The notes under the pieces are model-generated. The model had not been told where the DNA came from. It worked only from the letters and a program-made list of their open reading frames with translations, and ran no database searches. The position numbers and the translations under genes are program-made. Positions 41,691 through 52,092 of a stretch of 64,000 nt of DNA are shown here, piece by piece. The stretch's first letter is position 1. Each line of letters opens with the position of its first letter. Source of the stretch: Kuschelorhynchus macadamiae (lineage: Eukaryota; Arthropoda; Insecta; Coleoptera; Curculionidae); assembly GCA_030620095.1 (NCBI GenBank), contig JAUTXW010005194.1, positions 1,100,501 to 1,164,500 of the forward strand, in the 5' to 3' direction.

Positions 41691-42705
41691 GCTAATACTT
41701 ACAGAAGCACATTCAAACGTTCAGGAATTCAGTATGATAGAATGAAATGGCGACTAATAAAAATGTTTCAAAATATAGTATATGTGTGTTACTAAATCAG
41801 TGGACGCGGGTAAAGCGCCGCTTCACCTACATTTTCCAATCAATTTACTTAAAAATAAAAATATTTTTAAAATATTAAGCATTTTGATAATCTATATTTT
41901 TATTATAAAAATGCAGTATGGTTTATATAAAATCACATTATTTACTGAATTATACCGTTGTTTTCTATCAAAACTAGATCATTATATACTCAAAAAATAA
42001 TAATGACTTAAAAACGTAGCGCGCTGAACACCTTCTCATAAGAGCGACCCGTTGAGCGGCAGCATTGGCTTTATATATAAAGACAAAGGCAGCAGTAATC
42101 AAATTCCGCATCAGACTCTCCCCGCACACCGGCTTGCGCGCTTAGATTTGTTTACGGCAGTTACTATGGCAACGCAATGGTGAATATCCGTAAGCCAAAT
42201 AAAGATGGGAGCGGTATAAACTGCTGCTGCAGGCGTTTGTTCGCTTGTTATAGAATTAATGGAAATTAGAGCGCGCGGGTCATCGGAGGCTGAAGCAGTT
42301 TTACATCGATCGAATCGAATCGAAATTAAGTTTAAGATATAGGTACATAAGTGTTTTTTAAGAACAAAAACATATATTTAAAATCTTATAAATTCATATC
42401 ATTTCCCCTAAGTAGGGGAGAGTGGGGGAATATCGACTACTTAAGCGCAACTAAGTTTTTTAAATAAAAGTATTAGTACAAATGTATCTAAAACCGTAAA
42501 ATGGTTTCGTTACTTCATTTGCTAAAATTTTTCTATTTGTTTTGCAAATAAAAAAATGTTTTTTTCCTTAAAATGCATTTTTGTAAACAGGTAAAAAAAT
42601 CGGGTAATTTCGACCGATGGGATAATATCGACCACAAGGTAGGGTAAAATCGACCGAGTAGTAATATTTTGGAATTTATTTTATTTTAACATTTTAACAC
42701 TAATA

Positions 42706-43272
42706 TTACATTGAGCAAAAGTCACAAATATATACTGAAGCTTTTTCTGCACTAGTACAGTCAGCATGAGCCCAGGTTGCACAAGAACGGCACCGCCACC
42801 AAACCTTATTGTATCCAAATTGTTCACAAATAGGACAGATTTCATCAATTTCTCTTTCCTGTTCAACCTGAGTTTCCACTTTACCCATAATTTTTTTTGT
42901 GACCTTCTTAATCTTTTCATTTCTCTTTTCTCTGTCTGCAATTTTTCTTGTAATCTTTTTTAATTTTTCATTTTCTTCCTTTTTTTGTTTTTTCAATGTC
43001 TTATTTTCGAGCTCTTCTTTTAATGGGGTAGATGTTAATATTTGAGAATGTTGCCTTTTTCGCTGTGAAGTTCTTGGTTGAAACATTGGAAGTGGACATA
43101 GGTCTTGGAAAGAAGTATTTTCTGTTTTTTCTTTAATTTTTAAGGTTTTATCACCATCATCACTTAGGCTATCTTCCACAACTTCTTCCAAACTGAATTC
43201 AGAATCAGACGAATTTGATGACAATCTGGTATTACGTAAGCTCTTGAGTCTTCCTGGAACAGTTCCACTCAA
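42706..43272 (-). pseudogene. pogo transposase C-terminal part with PHD-like zinc finger
   Basis: A Ser/Glu/Asp- and Lys-rich linker (SLRNTRLSSNSSDSEFSLEE, then repeated EKLKKITRKIADREKR-type basic coiled-coil segments) is followed by CPICEQFGYNKVWWRCRSC then ATWAHADC and CDFC, a PHD-like cysteine/histidine finger at the C-terminus. Some insect pogo transposases end in such a finger. The preceding frame reads PSPEPGPSGLSGTVPGRL across the deletion junction, one base out of phase with the N-terminal half, so the DDE domain was deleted and the halves do not fuse in frame. Confidence 0.75.
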
Positions 43273-43862
43273 TCCACTTGGCCCTGGTTCTGGAGAAGGA
43301 GTCTTTTGTCTGGGTTCAACAAGTTCTCAAGATTATTAAAAAAAAAATCCATTTCGCCTTTGTTAAATGCGGTAACTCTGCTTAGGCTAGTAGCTTCCGG
43401 TTTACGAAAACTAAGCTGCGGATAACGTCGCATAAATGAGTAGATCCAATCCTTGCCACACATCCCGCTCTCCTTATTAAAAGGATGTGTAATTTTATTT
43501 GTCTCTGCATATTTAAAAACCAATGTTCTTATGCTTTGAGCTGTCAATCCATAAAATAATTTGGACAATTTTAAAATGGTTTCAACAATTTCTTTTTCCT
43601 GATTTTCGGAAAAGACAGGTTTTCTTCCCAACGTAAGTTTTTTTGGTTGAAATCTACCTTTTAGTCTATCTTGAAGAGTACCATATGGGATATTAAACAT
43701 TTGTGCGGCGCCCCTAATGGATAATGTCTTTTCTCCCACGGCCTTTATTGCTCTTTTCATAGACTCCTCCGTCCACGAAGAACGTCCAGTTTTTCGAAGA
43801 TATGTTCGCGGCATCTGAAATGAAATGCTGACATGTACCTTATGCTTGCATTTATTGCGCAC
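43269..43862 (-). pseudogene. pogo transposase N-terminal half (HTH and CENP-B-like DNA binding)
   Basis: A likely start is the internal MPRTYLRKTGRSSWTEESMK. Then AIKAVGEKTLSIRGAAQMFN and IPYGTLQDRLKG form a Pipsqueak-type helix-turn-helix. GRKPVFSENQEKEIVE, GLTAQSIRTLVFKYAET, KDWIYSFMRRYPQLSFRKPE and SLSRVTAFNKGEMDFFFNNL match the CENP-B-like second DNA-binding block of Tigger/jerky transposases. The ORF runs out right where the DDE nuclease should begin. The family continues with --NLD-V----, then N-DETG, none of which is present. Confidence 0.85.
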
Positions 43863-44466
43863 TTTCTTTAGAATAGATAATGATTAGACCACAAATATTA
43901 AGTAGAGTAATATCGATCACTGCAGGGTAATATCGACCAGCATGATCGATTTTACCCGAACCGGTAAACTTAACCCTAAATTTGTTTTTACTAAAAATAT
44001 GTATTAAAAGTGCACCAAATTGGACCTAAATTACGGAAGAATATCCGCAGTATCCTATTAAGATAAAATGCAGAACATTTAGAATGTATAAGGATTTCCC
44101 TACCTTAATAATAGCAGCACAGTTTTAATAAAAACAGATTAAACACGAGTACAACTATCAACATGGATACACGGAAACGTTATGGCTTCAAATTAATCGC
44201 ATAAATCAGGCACATACGAAGCCATCTATTGGTCAGTTGATGTATTAAGCCCATATGACGCCAAGTTTAGAAGATTTGAAAGTGGTCGATTTTTCCCGAC
44301 GGTCGATATTCCCCCACTCTCCCCTATCCAAAAACGCTCCAAAGCTATGGATAATTAACTTCATAAAAAGGTTAAAAAAATAGCCAATATTTTCCTCGCG
44401 GCGCTGTCCACCTAACTATCTGCGCTTTACCCGTTCTTATATCCACGAGCCGCCACTGTACTAAAT

Positions 44467-46470
44467 GTCTATGTGCTGAACTAAGTCGGATCACACTTCA
44501 CTATTCCTAATAAAAGGAAAGATTTTTTTTGTTAAGATATCGGCTTGTCTTTTTTAAACAATTTATTCATTGCAAATCAAAATATTTTTGAAAAAATAAT
44601 ATGGTTTGGCATGTTTCACTTATAGATCTAACAGTTATTCAGAATGTAAGGAATGACATTCAAATATCGAATATATAATCTGAGACCAAAAATTTACATT
44701 ATTCATGTGCCTTATTATTAGGTAGTCATCAATAAATGACAATACGTGCTTTTATTTGTATGCCTTCTAGAATCCTTTATAATCATGGTAATTAAAAATG
44801 TAATTAAACGATCAGATGCACGTATAAAAAATCAACAATTGGAATAACATTGCGTCTTGAGATGCTTGATAAAATAAACCAATCAATATTTGACTTGCAT
44901 TAGGAAAATATACTGTACTCGGTGTTTTATGTCAGAAATATCGCAGTTTTACTGACTTGAAAACAATTTTATTTTTGTAAGTTTAATTTGATTTACTAAT
45001 CATTTGCTCTATATCGTTGTTTATAAAATCCACGAAAATTCTAATTTGTATTTAGATTTTACACCCCCGATTGCACAAAACTGAATTGCTGTTTAGAATA
45101 TTTCACCGAGCTTTCGAATTTGACAAGCTGCTTGCAGAAATATAGGATCTCTTTGTCGAATTTGACTTTCAGTCAAACATTCTAATTATGGATCTAATAT
45201 GTAATTGGGCTTTCTGTAACCGGCGATATGCCTCAATATAATGGGTCTTGTAAACAATTATACCCACGGAATTTGAAAATTTTTGAATATAAAATATAAA
45301 GTTTACCTTCTTTCAACTATTTTAAAAGAAAAAAGAAACAAATTAATGAACCACTGTTGTATTAAAAAGAACACACACATTTTCACTGCATTTCGATAAG
45401 AAAACTCTTAATTATGTCAGTTTTAAGAAAGGCTATCATACAGTGGTGCCAACCTTACATTATATTAAGCATTTTGAATAGTATTTTGCAAAAGTACAGT
45501 GACTTTATTCGATACAGAGTGGACATACAACACGAGCTGCCATTTGTTTGCAAATTTTGTACAAGCTTATATGGGAGAATTACAATAAATATTGCATTGA
45601 TATCAAATGTATTAATTTTATTTCAAAAAAATAATTCAAGAGTATTAATAGTAACATGTTTTTATTTTTTCAATGTCATTTACCACCCCTGGGCGGTCCT
45701 AAGTGCTTTATTTTTGTTATTATTGAAATGTTATGGGTCAGGACAATGTGATACCTTTTGAGATCCTCAGAAGTGTTTGTTATGTAGTTATTAACTCTAT
45801 AAAGTGAAAAACTTTCGATGCAAGTTTGAATTCGAGGTGTCTAAATTAAGATGAATGTTGGATGTATTAGTAAACATTTTGACAAAATTATTATAAGATG
45901 TCTCGTTTTATTTAAACAAAATATGTGTTTATTTTAAAAATCTGGCTTTAGTGTTTTAAATATATAAATGTTTTATCGATACTCCAAAAACAAGTTAGTG
46001 CAACCTTCCAAAAATCAAAGTTTTTATGATTCTAATTTGAGAAAAAACTGGTTCCTCACCCATGAATTTGTGTGGGTATTGATATTATTAAAAAAAGGAA
46101 AACTTTCAAATATATTTGCAAATTCCGTGGGTGTAAGTATTTACGAGAAACTATAACATGATTAAATTATCTGTTAAATAATACATATTCAATCGGAATC
46201 GGCAGGCGGTAGCCAAGCAGTCTAGATGCCTGTTCTATTATTAAACATTATTTGTGATTTACTCCTTGATGGCATTAATCGTATCCAGGAATATACTGAA
46301 CAATCGAGATAAAATATTCGGGCTCTTTCGAAAAATTCCTTTGTTTAATATAAAACTTGATATTCGTGTGTTTAATGTGCTATATTTAGAAAATAGGCCA
46401 GTGATTCTTAATCTGTTTAATTTCCACAACCTCCTTATCGGCTGACAGGAACAGCATTGAATAAGTATTA
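44467..46470. other. AT-rich intron sequence, one unassigned ORF
   Basis: No transposon ends recognised. A plus-strand frame at 45414-45761 (115 codons, starting MSVLRKAIIQWCQPYIILSI, hydrophobic C-terminal half) has no family resemblance and could be accidental. A tRNA-like head is listed separately at 46199-46236. Confidence 0.4.
46199..46236 (+). repeat. Possible tRNA-derived SINE head (A-box-like), truncated
   Basis: GGCAGGCGGTAGCCAAGCAG TCTAGATGCCTG resembles the 5' end of a tRNA-Ser/Leu-type SINE. TAGCCAAGCAG fits the pol III A-box TRGYNNANNNG, and the flanking GGCAGGC/GCCTG could pair. No B-box follows, so at most a truncated copy. Confidence 0.35.
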
Positions 46471-46472
46471 TA

Positions 46473-49400
46473 CCGGGTGTCAACGATATCGTTTTACACG
46501 ATGCCATTCATTTGCTTTTTAGGTTAGGATATTTATATTTGGGTTAACGAAATATGGTATTAAGACACATATTTTTCATGAAAAAACAATTGAATATTAC
46601 TGCCAGTTTTTCCGATATCAGAACCAAGTTAAGAATTTCAAATGTATGTATATTATTTTACGTAGTTTGATAGAGCTTAGAATTACCTTTTCAATGACAT
46701 ATCACAAGTTATATTTTTTTTTCAAAATGGCGGACCAGGAAGCGCTTTTTCAAAATTCAATAAGGCGGTCGTTTCCCGATACCGATGAAATTTTGTTTAA
46801 CAAATTATTAAAATATTAAACAAAATGGGGTTTTCAATGGATTTTAATCAAATTTAAAATCAAATTTTTAATTTATCACAAAATGGGATAAGTTTAATTT
46901 TTTCTTTAAAATGTGAACTTTTTCTTAAATTTTCTCAAAGATTTTAAATAGAAAGTTGTATTTATTAAATATTAGTATTAAAGTATATCTTATTAGCTAC
47001 ACGAAACCGCATAACAAGCCGTATTTTTGCTTTTTGTTTCAGAAAAAATTGACAAAACCTTGCCGATGCACATTTTTCCTAATACATAACATGAAACAGA
47101 CACACACATATTATTAATCAGAAAATCCTGGAATATTTTTTATTGTTTATTGATAAGTAATTTTGTATTATTTTGACATTTTGTGACTGTTGTCTTATTT
47201 TAGGAAAGCGATAAAAAATCACAAGTAGTATTAATTTTATTTTACCAGTAGATACGGTGCAGTAACATGAAAGATGACTTAACTAAGATAAGTAGGTCTT
47301 GGAAACAATTGCATAGGGATGCCATTATAATTTTCATTAGATTTAACCAGAAACGTCAAAAGTACTGTTTTGTATCGACATTTCTGATAACTTTCGTTAC
47401 ATTTTTACACTGAGAAAAACAAAAACAAAACCGCATAACAAACCGTATTTTTGCTTTTTGTTTGAGAAAAAATTGACGAAACTCTGCCGATATACATTTT
47501 TCGTAATACATAACATGAAACACACACACCCACACACACATATTATTAATCAGTAAATTTCGGAATATTTTTTATTGATAAGCAATTTTGTATTATTTTG
47601 ACATTTTATGATTTTTGCTGTCTTATTTTAGGAAATCGAGAAAAATTCACAAGTAGTATTAATTTTATTTTACCGGTAGGCTTTCGGTTTTTCCGGAAAT
47701 ACCTAGACCTAAGTCAAGAAGTTTAAAAAGAACCCTGTATATTTTTTCACACAGTTTGATAGAACTTAGAATTCCCTTTACATTGACATATCACAAGTTG
47801 ATTTTTTTTCGAAATAGAGGACCAGGAAGCTTTTGTTCAAAATTCAATATGGCGGCCATTTTCTAACACCGAAGATATTTTTGAATTATAGGTAGAAATA
47901 ATAAACAAATATGGGGGTTTTTATTGGGTTTAATGCTAATTTAAAATCAAACTTTCACAATTAATACAAAAGTCACTCAATTAAATGTTCTATGCGCTGT
48001 CCGCCTTGTTCTTGGCATAGTGTAACTCTCTCAACATTTTCCGCGAGCAGGTTTCGTAAATGCTGTTCTGAGATACTCTCAACGGCTCGTCTTATTCTAT
48101 TTTCTAACATTTCCAACGATATTACAGGAGTTGCATACACTTTTTCTTTCAGATGACCCCATATAGAAAAATCAAGCGGGGTTAGGTCAGGCGACCTCGC
48201 TGGCCATCGAATTGGTCCATTGGTTCCCAACCAGTTCTCACCAAATCGTTCATTCAAGTAATTTGCAACAATTCTTGAATTATGAGCAGGGGCGCCATCT
48301 TGTTGGTAAACTTAATCATCATTTTGCTGCAAATTATTTATAAAATGTTCAATTTCATTTTCGAGAAAGTCCAAATACATCTCGCCAGTTAAAGGCTGAT
48401 GGAATAATATTGGACCAATAACGCTTAGTCCTACAACGCCTAACCAAACATTAACTCCAAAACGTTCCTGGAAGGCACCTTCTCTTACTAATCTTTGATT
48501 TTCCTTTGCCCAATAACGAAAATTATTTCTATTAAACATCCCTAGATTAGTAAACCTTGATTCGTCCGAAAAAATAATCTTATGATGAAACACAGGACAA
48601 TTGCAATAAATAAGTCGTCTTTGGAAGTCATTTTCAAATAGGTGGTGGTGAATTTGATACTTAAACGATTTAAACCCGTGTTTCTTTAAAATTTTTCTGG
48701 CGCTTTCATGGGACGTATTGCACTGTTTGCCTAATTCACGAAGGGAAGCTGTACGGTCATACTCGATGTACGCTAAAACGTTTGTTTCCACTTCTTCGCT
48801 TACTACGAAACCATCATTGCCATTAGCATGGACACCACCATTATTTTCATTTTTTAAATGTTGTACTAGCCAAGGATAATTTGCATGTGAAGGAGCGTCA
48901 CGATTCGGAAAGCGTTCCTGGTATAATCTCTCTATGTCCCTTGAATTTTTGCGACATTCCCCATAAATAAGGAGCATGCCAATTTGATGTTCTCTTGAAT
49001 AAACCATAATATTTATTTTTAAAACTAACTAGAACCACTTCTCAGTGTAAAAATGTAACGAAAGTTATCAGAAATGTCGATACAAAACAGTACTTTTGAC
49101 GTTTCTGGTTAAATCTAATGAAAATTATAATGGCATCCCTATGCAATTGTTTCCAAGGCCTACTTATCTTAGTTAAGTAATCTTTCATGTTACTGCACCG
49201 TATCTACCGGTAAAATAAAATTAATACTACTTGTGATTTTTTCTCGCTTTCCTAAAATAAGACAACAGTCATAAAATGTCAAAATAATACAAATTACTTA
49301 TCAATAAACAATAAAAAATATTCCAGGATTTTCTGATTAATAATATGTGTGTGTTTGTTTCATGTTATGTATTAGGAAAAATGTATATCGGCAAGGTTTT

Positions 49401-49968
49401 GTCAATTTTTTCTGAAACAAAAAGCAAAAATACGGCTTGTTATGGGGTTTCGTGTAGCTAATAAGATATACTTTAATACTAATATTTAATAAATACAACT
49501 TTCTATTTAAAATCTTTGAGAAAATTTAAGAAAAAGTTCACATTTTAGAGAAAAAATTAAACTTATCCCATTTTGTGATAAATTAAAAATTTGATTTTAA
49601 ATTTGATTAAAATCCATTGAAAACCCGATTTTGTTTAATATTTTAATAATTTGTTAAACAAAAATTTCATCGGTATCGGGAAACGACCGCCATATTGAAT
49701 TTTGAAAAAGCGCTTCCTGGTCCGCCATTTTGAAAAAAAATATAACGTGTGATATGTCATTGAAAAGGTAATTCTAAGCTCTATCAAACTATGTAAAATA
49801 ATATACAGGGTTCCATTTGAAATTCTTAACTTGGTTCTGATATCGGAAAAACTGTTTTTTCATGAAAAATATGTGTCTTAATACCATATTTCGTTAACCC
49901 AAATAAAAAAATCCTAACCTAAAAAGCAATTGAATGGCATCGTGTAAAACGATATCGTTGACACCCGG
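46473..49968 (-). mobile_element. DD41D element D with inverted arms of about 0.94 kb
   Basis: TA/CCGGGTGTCAACGATATCG at 46471 and CGATATCGTTGACACCCGG/TA at 49968. The arms match over about 940 bp (46473-47415 and 49037-49968), reaching almost to the transposase start codon. Between the left arm and the transposase end (47430-47900) is a second, diverged, same-orientation copy of parts of the arm (ACCGTATTTTTGCTTTTTG at both about 47020 and 47442; TTTGATAGA(G/A)CTTAGAATT at both about 46668 and 47757). So the left side carries two generations of arm sequence. Confidence 0.85.
47973..49007 (-). pseudogene. DD41D transposase D (single nonsense codon)
   Basis: One frame from 49007 to 47973 with a single TAA at 48312-48314, immediately before the second catalytic block. 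N-terminus MVYSREHQIGMLLIYGECRK, LYQERFPNRDAPSH; helix-turn-helix-like RTASLRELGKQCNTSHESAR. IIFSDESRFTN carries the first aspartate, VYQQDGAPAHN the second and SPDLTPLDFSIWG the third (41 residues after the second). It ends CQEQGGQRIEHLIE. 344 codons, the same length class as copy B. No intron. Only the nonsense mutation stands against function. Confidence 0.88.
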
Positions 49969-49970
49969 TA

Positions 49971-50085
49971 TAATACTAACAACACATTTACCCTATTACT
50001 ATTCTTGGCACTTAAGGAAAGAGCAACTTCCAAACAACAACTTTACATGTTTAGCCTCTGTTTCCGCCTCACTGCAATCTTTGCT
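49971..50085. other. Short spacer between element D and a hAT
   Basis: No feature recognised. Confidence 0.4.
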
Positions 50086-50783
50086 TTTAGAACCAGGGGC
50101 GTGCGGTGAAGTTTTAAGAAAGGGAAGCAATTTTTAGAAACTTACCTATTTGTAATGTAATTCGATTCTTCGATCATTTTTTGCAAATTCGTCAATGACG
50201 TCATCATAAAAACGTCGATGCTCCGACATATTTTGGAGAAGTTTATTTTCAGTGGACAGCAGCGATGTATACGAAAGTCTCTCCTGCCCCGTTGAATTTC
50301 TCACGAAATTTTTTATACGTTTAAATGTTGAAAAACTGCGTTCTACTGATGAACTTGTGGCAGGTATTGTCAATACTATTTATTATTTATTTATTTTCCA
50401 ACAAGTACATAAACTTATGCCTACTTATTACAAAGTTTAATTTATTTTAAATTTTATACAGATTGAAAAATAATTCTGCAAGCACTAAACAGTTTTCACT
50501 GATGCCGCGCTTCTCTTGAATTTGTAGCTTAATTTGAATAGGAACTCAAAGTAGCATCTTTCAGTCTTTGGCAGTTTTAAGGAAAAAAAAAGAATAATAT
50601 CACTTATTTTACAACACATTTCTTTTTATATGTAGTTCTCACGGACATATTTTCAGAGATAATTTTTGAATTTATTATAACCAGGTATAATCGCAATGTT
50701 TTGTGGTAGTCGATTAAGTAAATTGACACTCATGTTTATAGTACTATTTTTCGCTGAATTGGATTTAAAATTGTCAATATGTA

Positions 50784-52092
50784 ACGGGTGTCCAATTTTG
50801 ACATTCCGATTTAATTTAGGAATAAAATACACAAAACACTTTAAATGTTATAATATTATTATATTATTTTGAAGTACAACTATTGCGGTTAATAATGAAA
50901 AATGACATCCAGCAAGTGACCCCCTCTACTTCTTTGGCATGCTAATATTCTTTTCTCAAAATTTGCGATAACATTTTCGCAGACATTCTGTCCAATTTGT
51001 CCAATTGCTTGAGTAATGTTAAGCTGTTCAGTTGTTCGAGGATTGTTAACGTAAACTCTTTCCTTCAAAAAGCCCCTTAGGAAATAATCTAATGGTGTGA
51101 GGTCGCACGACCGAGGCGGCCAGTTAACGTCAGCTCTTCGAGAAATTATTCTATCGCCAAATCTCTGCCTTAAAACATTCAGTGTTTCATCTGCGGTATG
51201 GCAAGTGGCACCGTCCTGTTGAAACCATATGTTCTGGACATCCATACCTTCCGATTCATCCCACAAGTAATCTGTCAGCATTGTCCTGTATCGGGCTCCG
51301 TTCACAGTAACTGCATCACCGGCTTCATTCTGGAAGAAATAAGACCCAATCACACCTCCCGCCCAAAAACCACACCACACAGTTACTTTTTCTGGATGCA
51401 GTCGTTTCTCCAGTATTTCTCTTGGATTTTCGTCACCCCATATTCTGCAATTTTGCTTATTTACGTATCCGCCAATTTCGAAGTGAGCTTCGTCGCTAAA
51501 AATTACTTTGTGAAAGAAATCGTTGTGTTCTTGCTTTCTTTCTAAGGCCCAATTAGCAAACGTACGACGTGACATATGATCGTTTGGTTTTATTTCTTGA
51601 GTCAACTGTATTTTATATGCTTTCAAATGCAGATCTTTCTTTAAAATGTTATGCAGACTCGATTTTTTAATGTTGACTTGCTGTGACCGTTTACGAACTG
51701 ACATTTTCGGGCTTTCATCAACACTAGCCCTCACCGCAGCAATTTTTACTTCTGATCGGACACCACGATTGTGAACATGTTGTCTATTTGCTGTTACGGA
51801 CCCAGTCTGTTCAAATTTCTTCATAAAATTTTCAATTACCTTAACAGATGGTGCTGCATTTCTTCCGAAATGCGTACGGCATCTTCTTGCAGTTTCAGCA
51901 AAACATTCCCCATTTTGGTAATGACATTTCACAATAAATACTCGTTCTTCGATGGATAATCGCTCCATGTCGACCAAGACACAACTAATCGCAAAGTTTT
52001 CTCTTTACGTCTGTCACTATAAGAAAACTGTCAACTAAGATTTTTAGAAATGGCGGCCAGTTTAAATCGGAATGTCAAAATTGGACACCCAT
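50784..52092 (-). mobile_element. DD41D element E, compact and apparently intact
   Basis: 1309 bp between TA duplications (50782-50783, 52093-52094). TIRs of about 30 bp: GGGTGTCCAATTTTGACATT then CCGATTTAA, identical at both ends apart from the terminal two bases (AC/AT). It sits inside LINE coding sequence whose frame resumes after it (SNI/HIDNF). The size and short TIRs are those of an ordinary mariner-like element, in contrast to copies A-D. Confidence 0.92.
50889..51977 (-). CDS. IS630-Tc1-mariner (DD41D) transposase, full length
   Basis: 362 codons, uninterrupted. Starts MVDMERLSIEERVFIVKCHY (M4 is an alternative start); the N-terminal helix-turn-helix blocks include CFAETARRCRTHFGRNAAPS and SVRKRSQQVNIKKSSLHNIL. 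Catalytic residues D162 (VIFSDEAHFE), D255 (IWFQQDGATCH) and D297 (SCDLTPLDYFLRG), with 41 residues between the last two. QQDGATCHTA and NWPPRSCDLTPLDYFL are typical of insect DD41D proteins; YFLRG has R where W is usual (FLWG), which may affect activity. It cuts and pastes at TA. It is diverged from copies A-D, so a different subfamily. Confidence 0.92.
   Translation of the reverse strand: MVDMERLSIEERVFIVKCHYQNGECFAETARRCRTHFGRNAAPSVKVIENFMKKFEQTGSVTANRQHVHNRGVRSEVKIAAVRASVDESPKMSVRKRSQQVNIKKSSLHNILKKDLHLKAYKIQLTQEIKPNDHMSRRTFANWALERKQEHNDFFHKVIFSDEAHFEIGGYVNKQNCRIWGDENPREILEKRLHPEKVTVWCGFWAGGVIGSYFFQNEAGDAVTVNGARYRTMLTDYLWDESEGMDVQNIWFQQDGATCHTADETLNVLRQRFGDRIISRRADVNWPPRSCDLTPLDYFLRGFLKERVYVNNPRTTEQLNITQAIGQIGQNVCENVIANFEKRILACQRSRGGHLLDVIFHY

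Larger units (their letters stand above)
36568..41730 (-). mobile_element. Minus-strand Jockey/CR1-group LINE, interrupted by DD41D element C
   Basis: The 3' tail is at about 36568-36620 (minus: A/T-rich, ATTATTATTA). The 3' UTR continues across element C (36712-39155), the coding region spans 39300 to about 41300, and the decayed endonuclease reaches about 41730. The dispersed repeat flanks it on both sides, marking the approximate insertion ends. Its own target duplication is not resolved. Confidence 0.7.
42415..44324 (-). mobile_element. pogo-type element with internal deletion
   Basis: TIRs GGGGAGAGTGGGGGAATATC (42415) and its inverted copy ending 44324, flanked by TA (42413-42414, 44325-44326). 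Subterminal motifs GGGTAAAATCGACC, GATAATATCGACC and GGTAATATCGACC recur near both ends, probably transposase-binding sites. A 1.9-kb copy with coding remnants on the minus strand that lack the catalytic domain. Confidence 0.85.
41798..44458. mobile_element. Short hAT element, 8-bp TSD TACTAAAT, with pogo nested inside
   Basis: Left end CAGTGGACGCGGGTAAAGCG at 41798; right end (reverse complement) CAGTGGCGGCTCGTGG from 44458, with GGGTAAAGCGC a little further in. Perfect 8-bp duplication TACTAAAT at 41790-41797 and 44459-44466. Without the nested pogo unit (42415-44324) the hAT sequence is about 750 bp with no transposase, so it is non-autonomous. Its left part contains a GC-richer stretch at about 42010-42300. 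Confidence 0.85.

Noticed and set aside
45414..45761. 115-codon frame with a hydrophobic C-terminal half, possible host membrane protein
   Set aside because: No splice signals, homology or promoter recognised. An AT-rich, T-rich stretch gives hydrophobic residues by chance. Kept only as a note.
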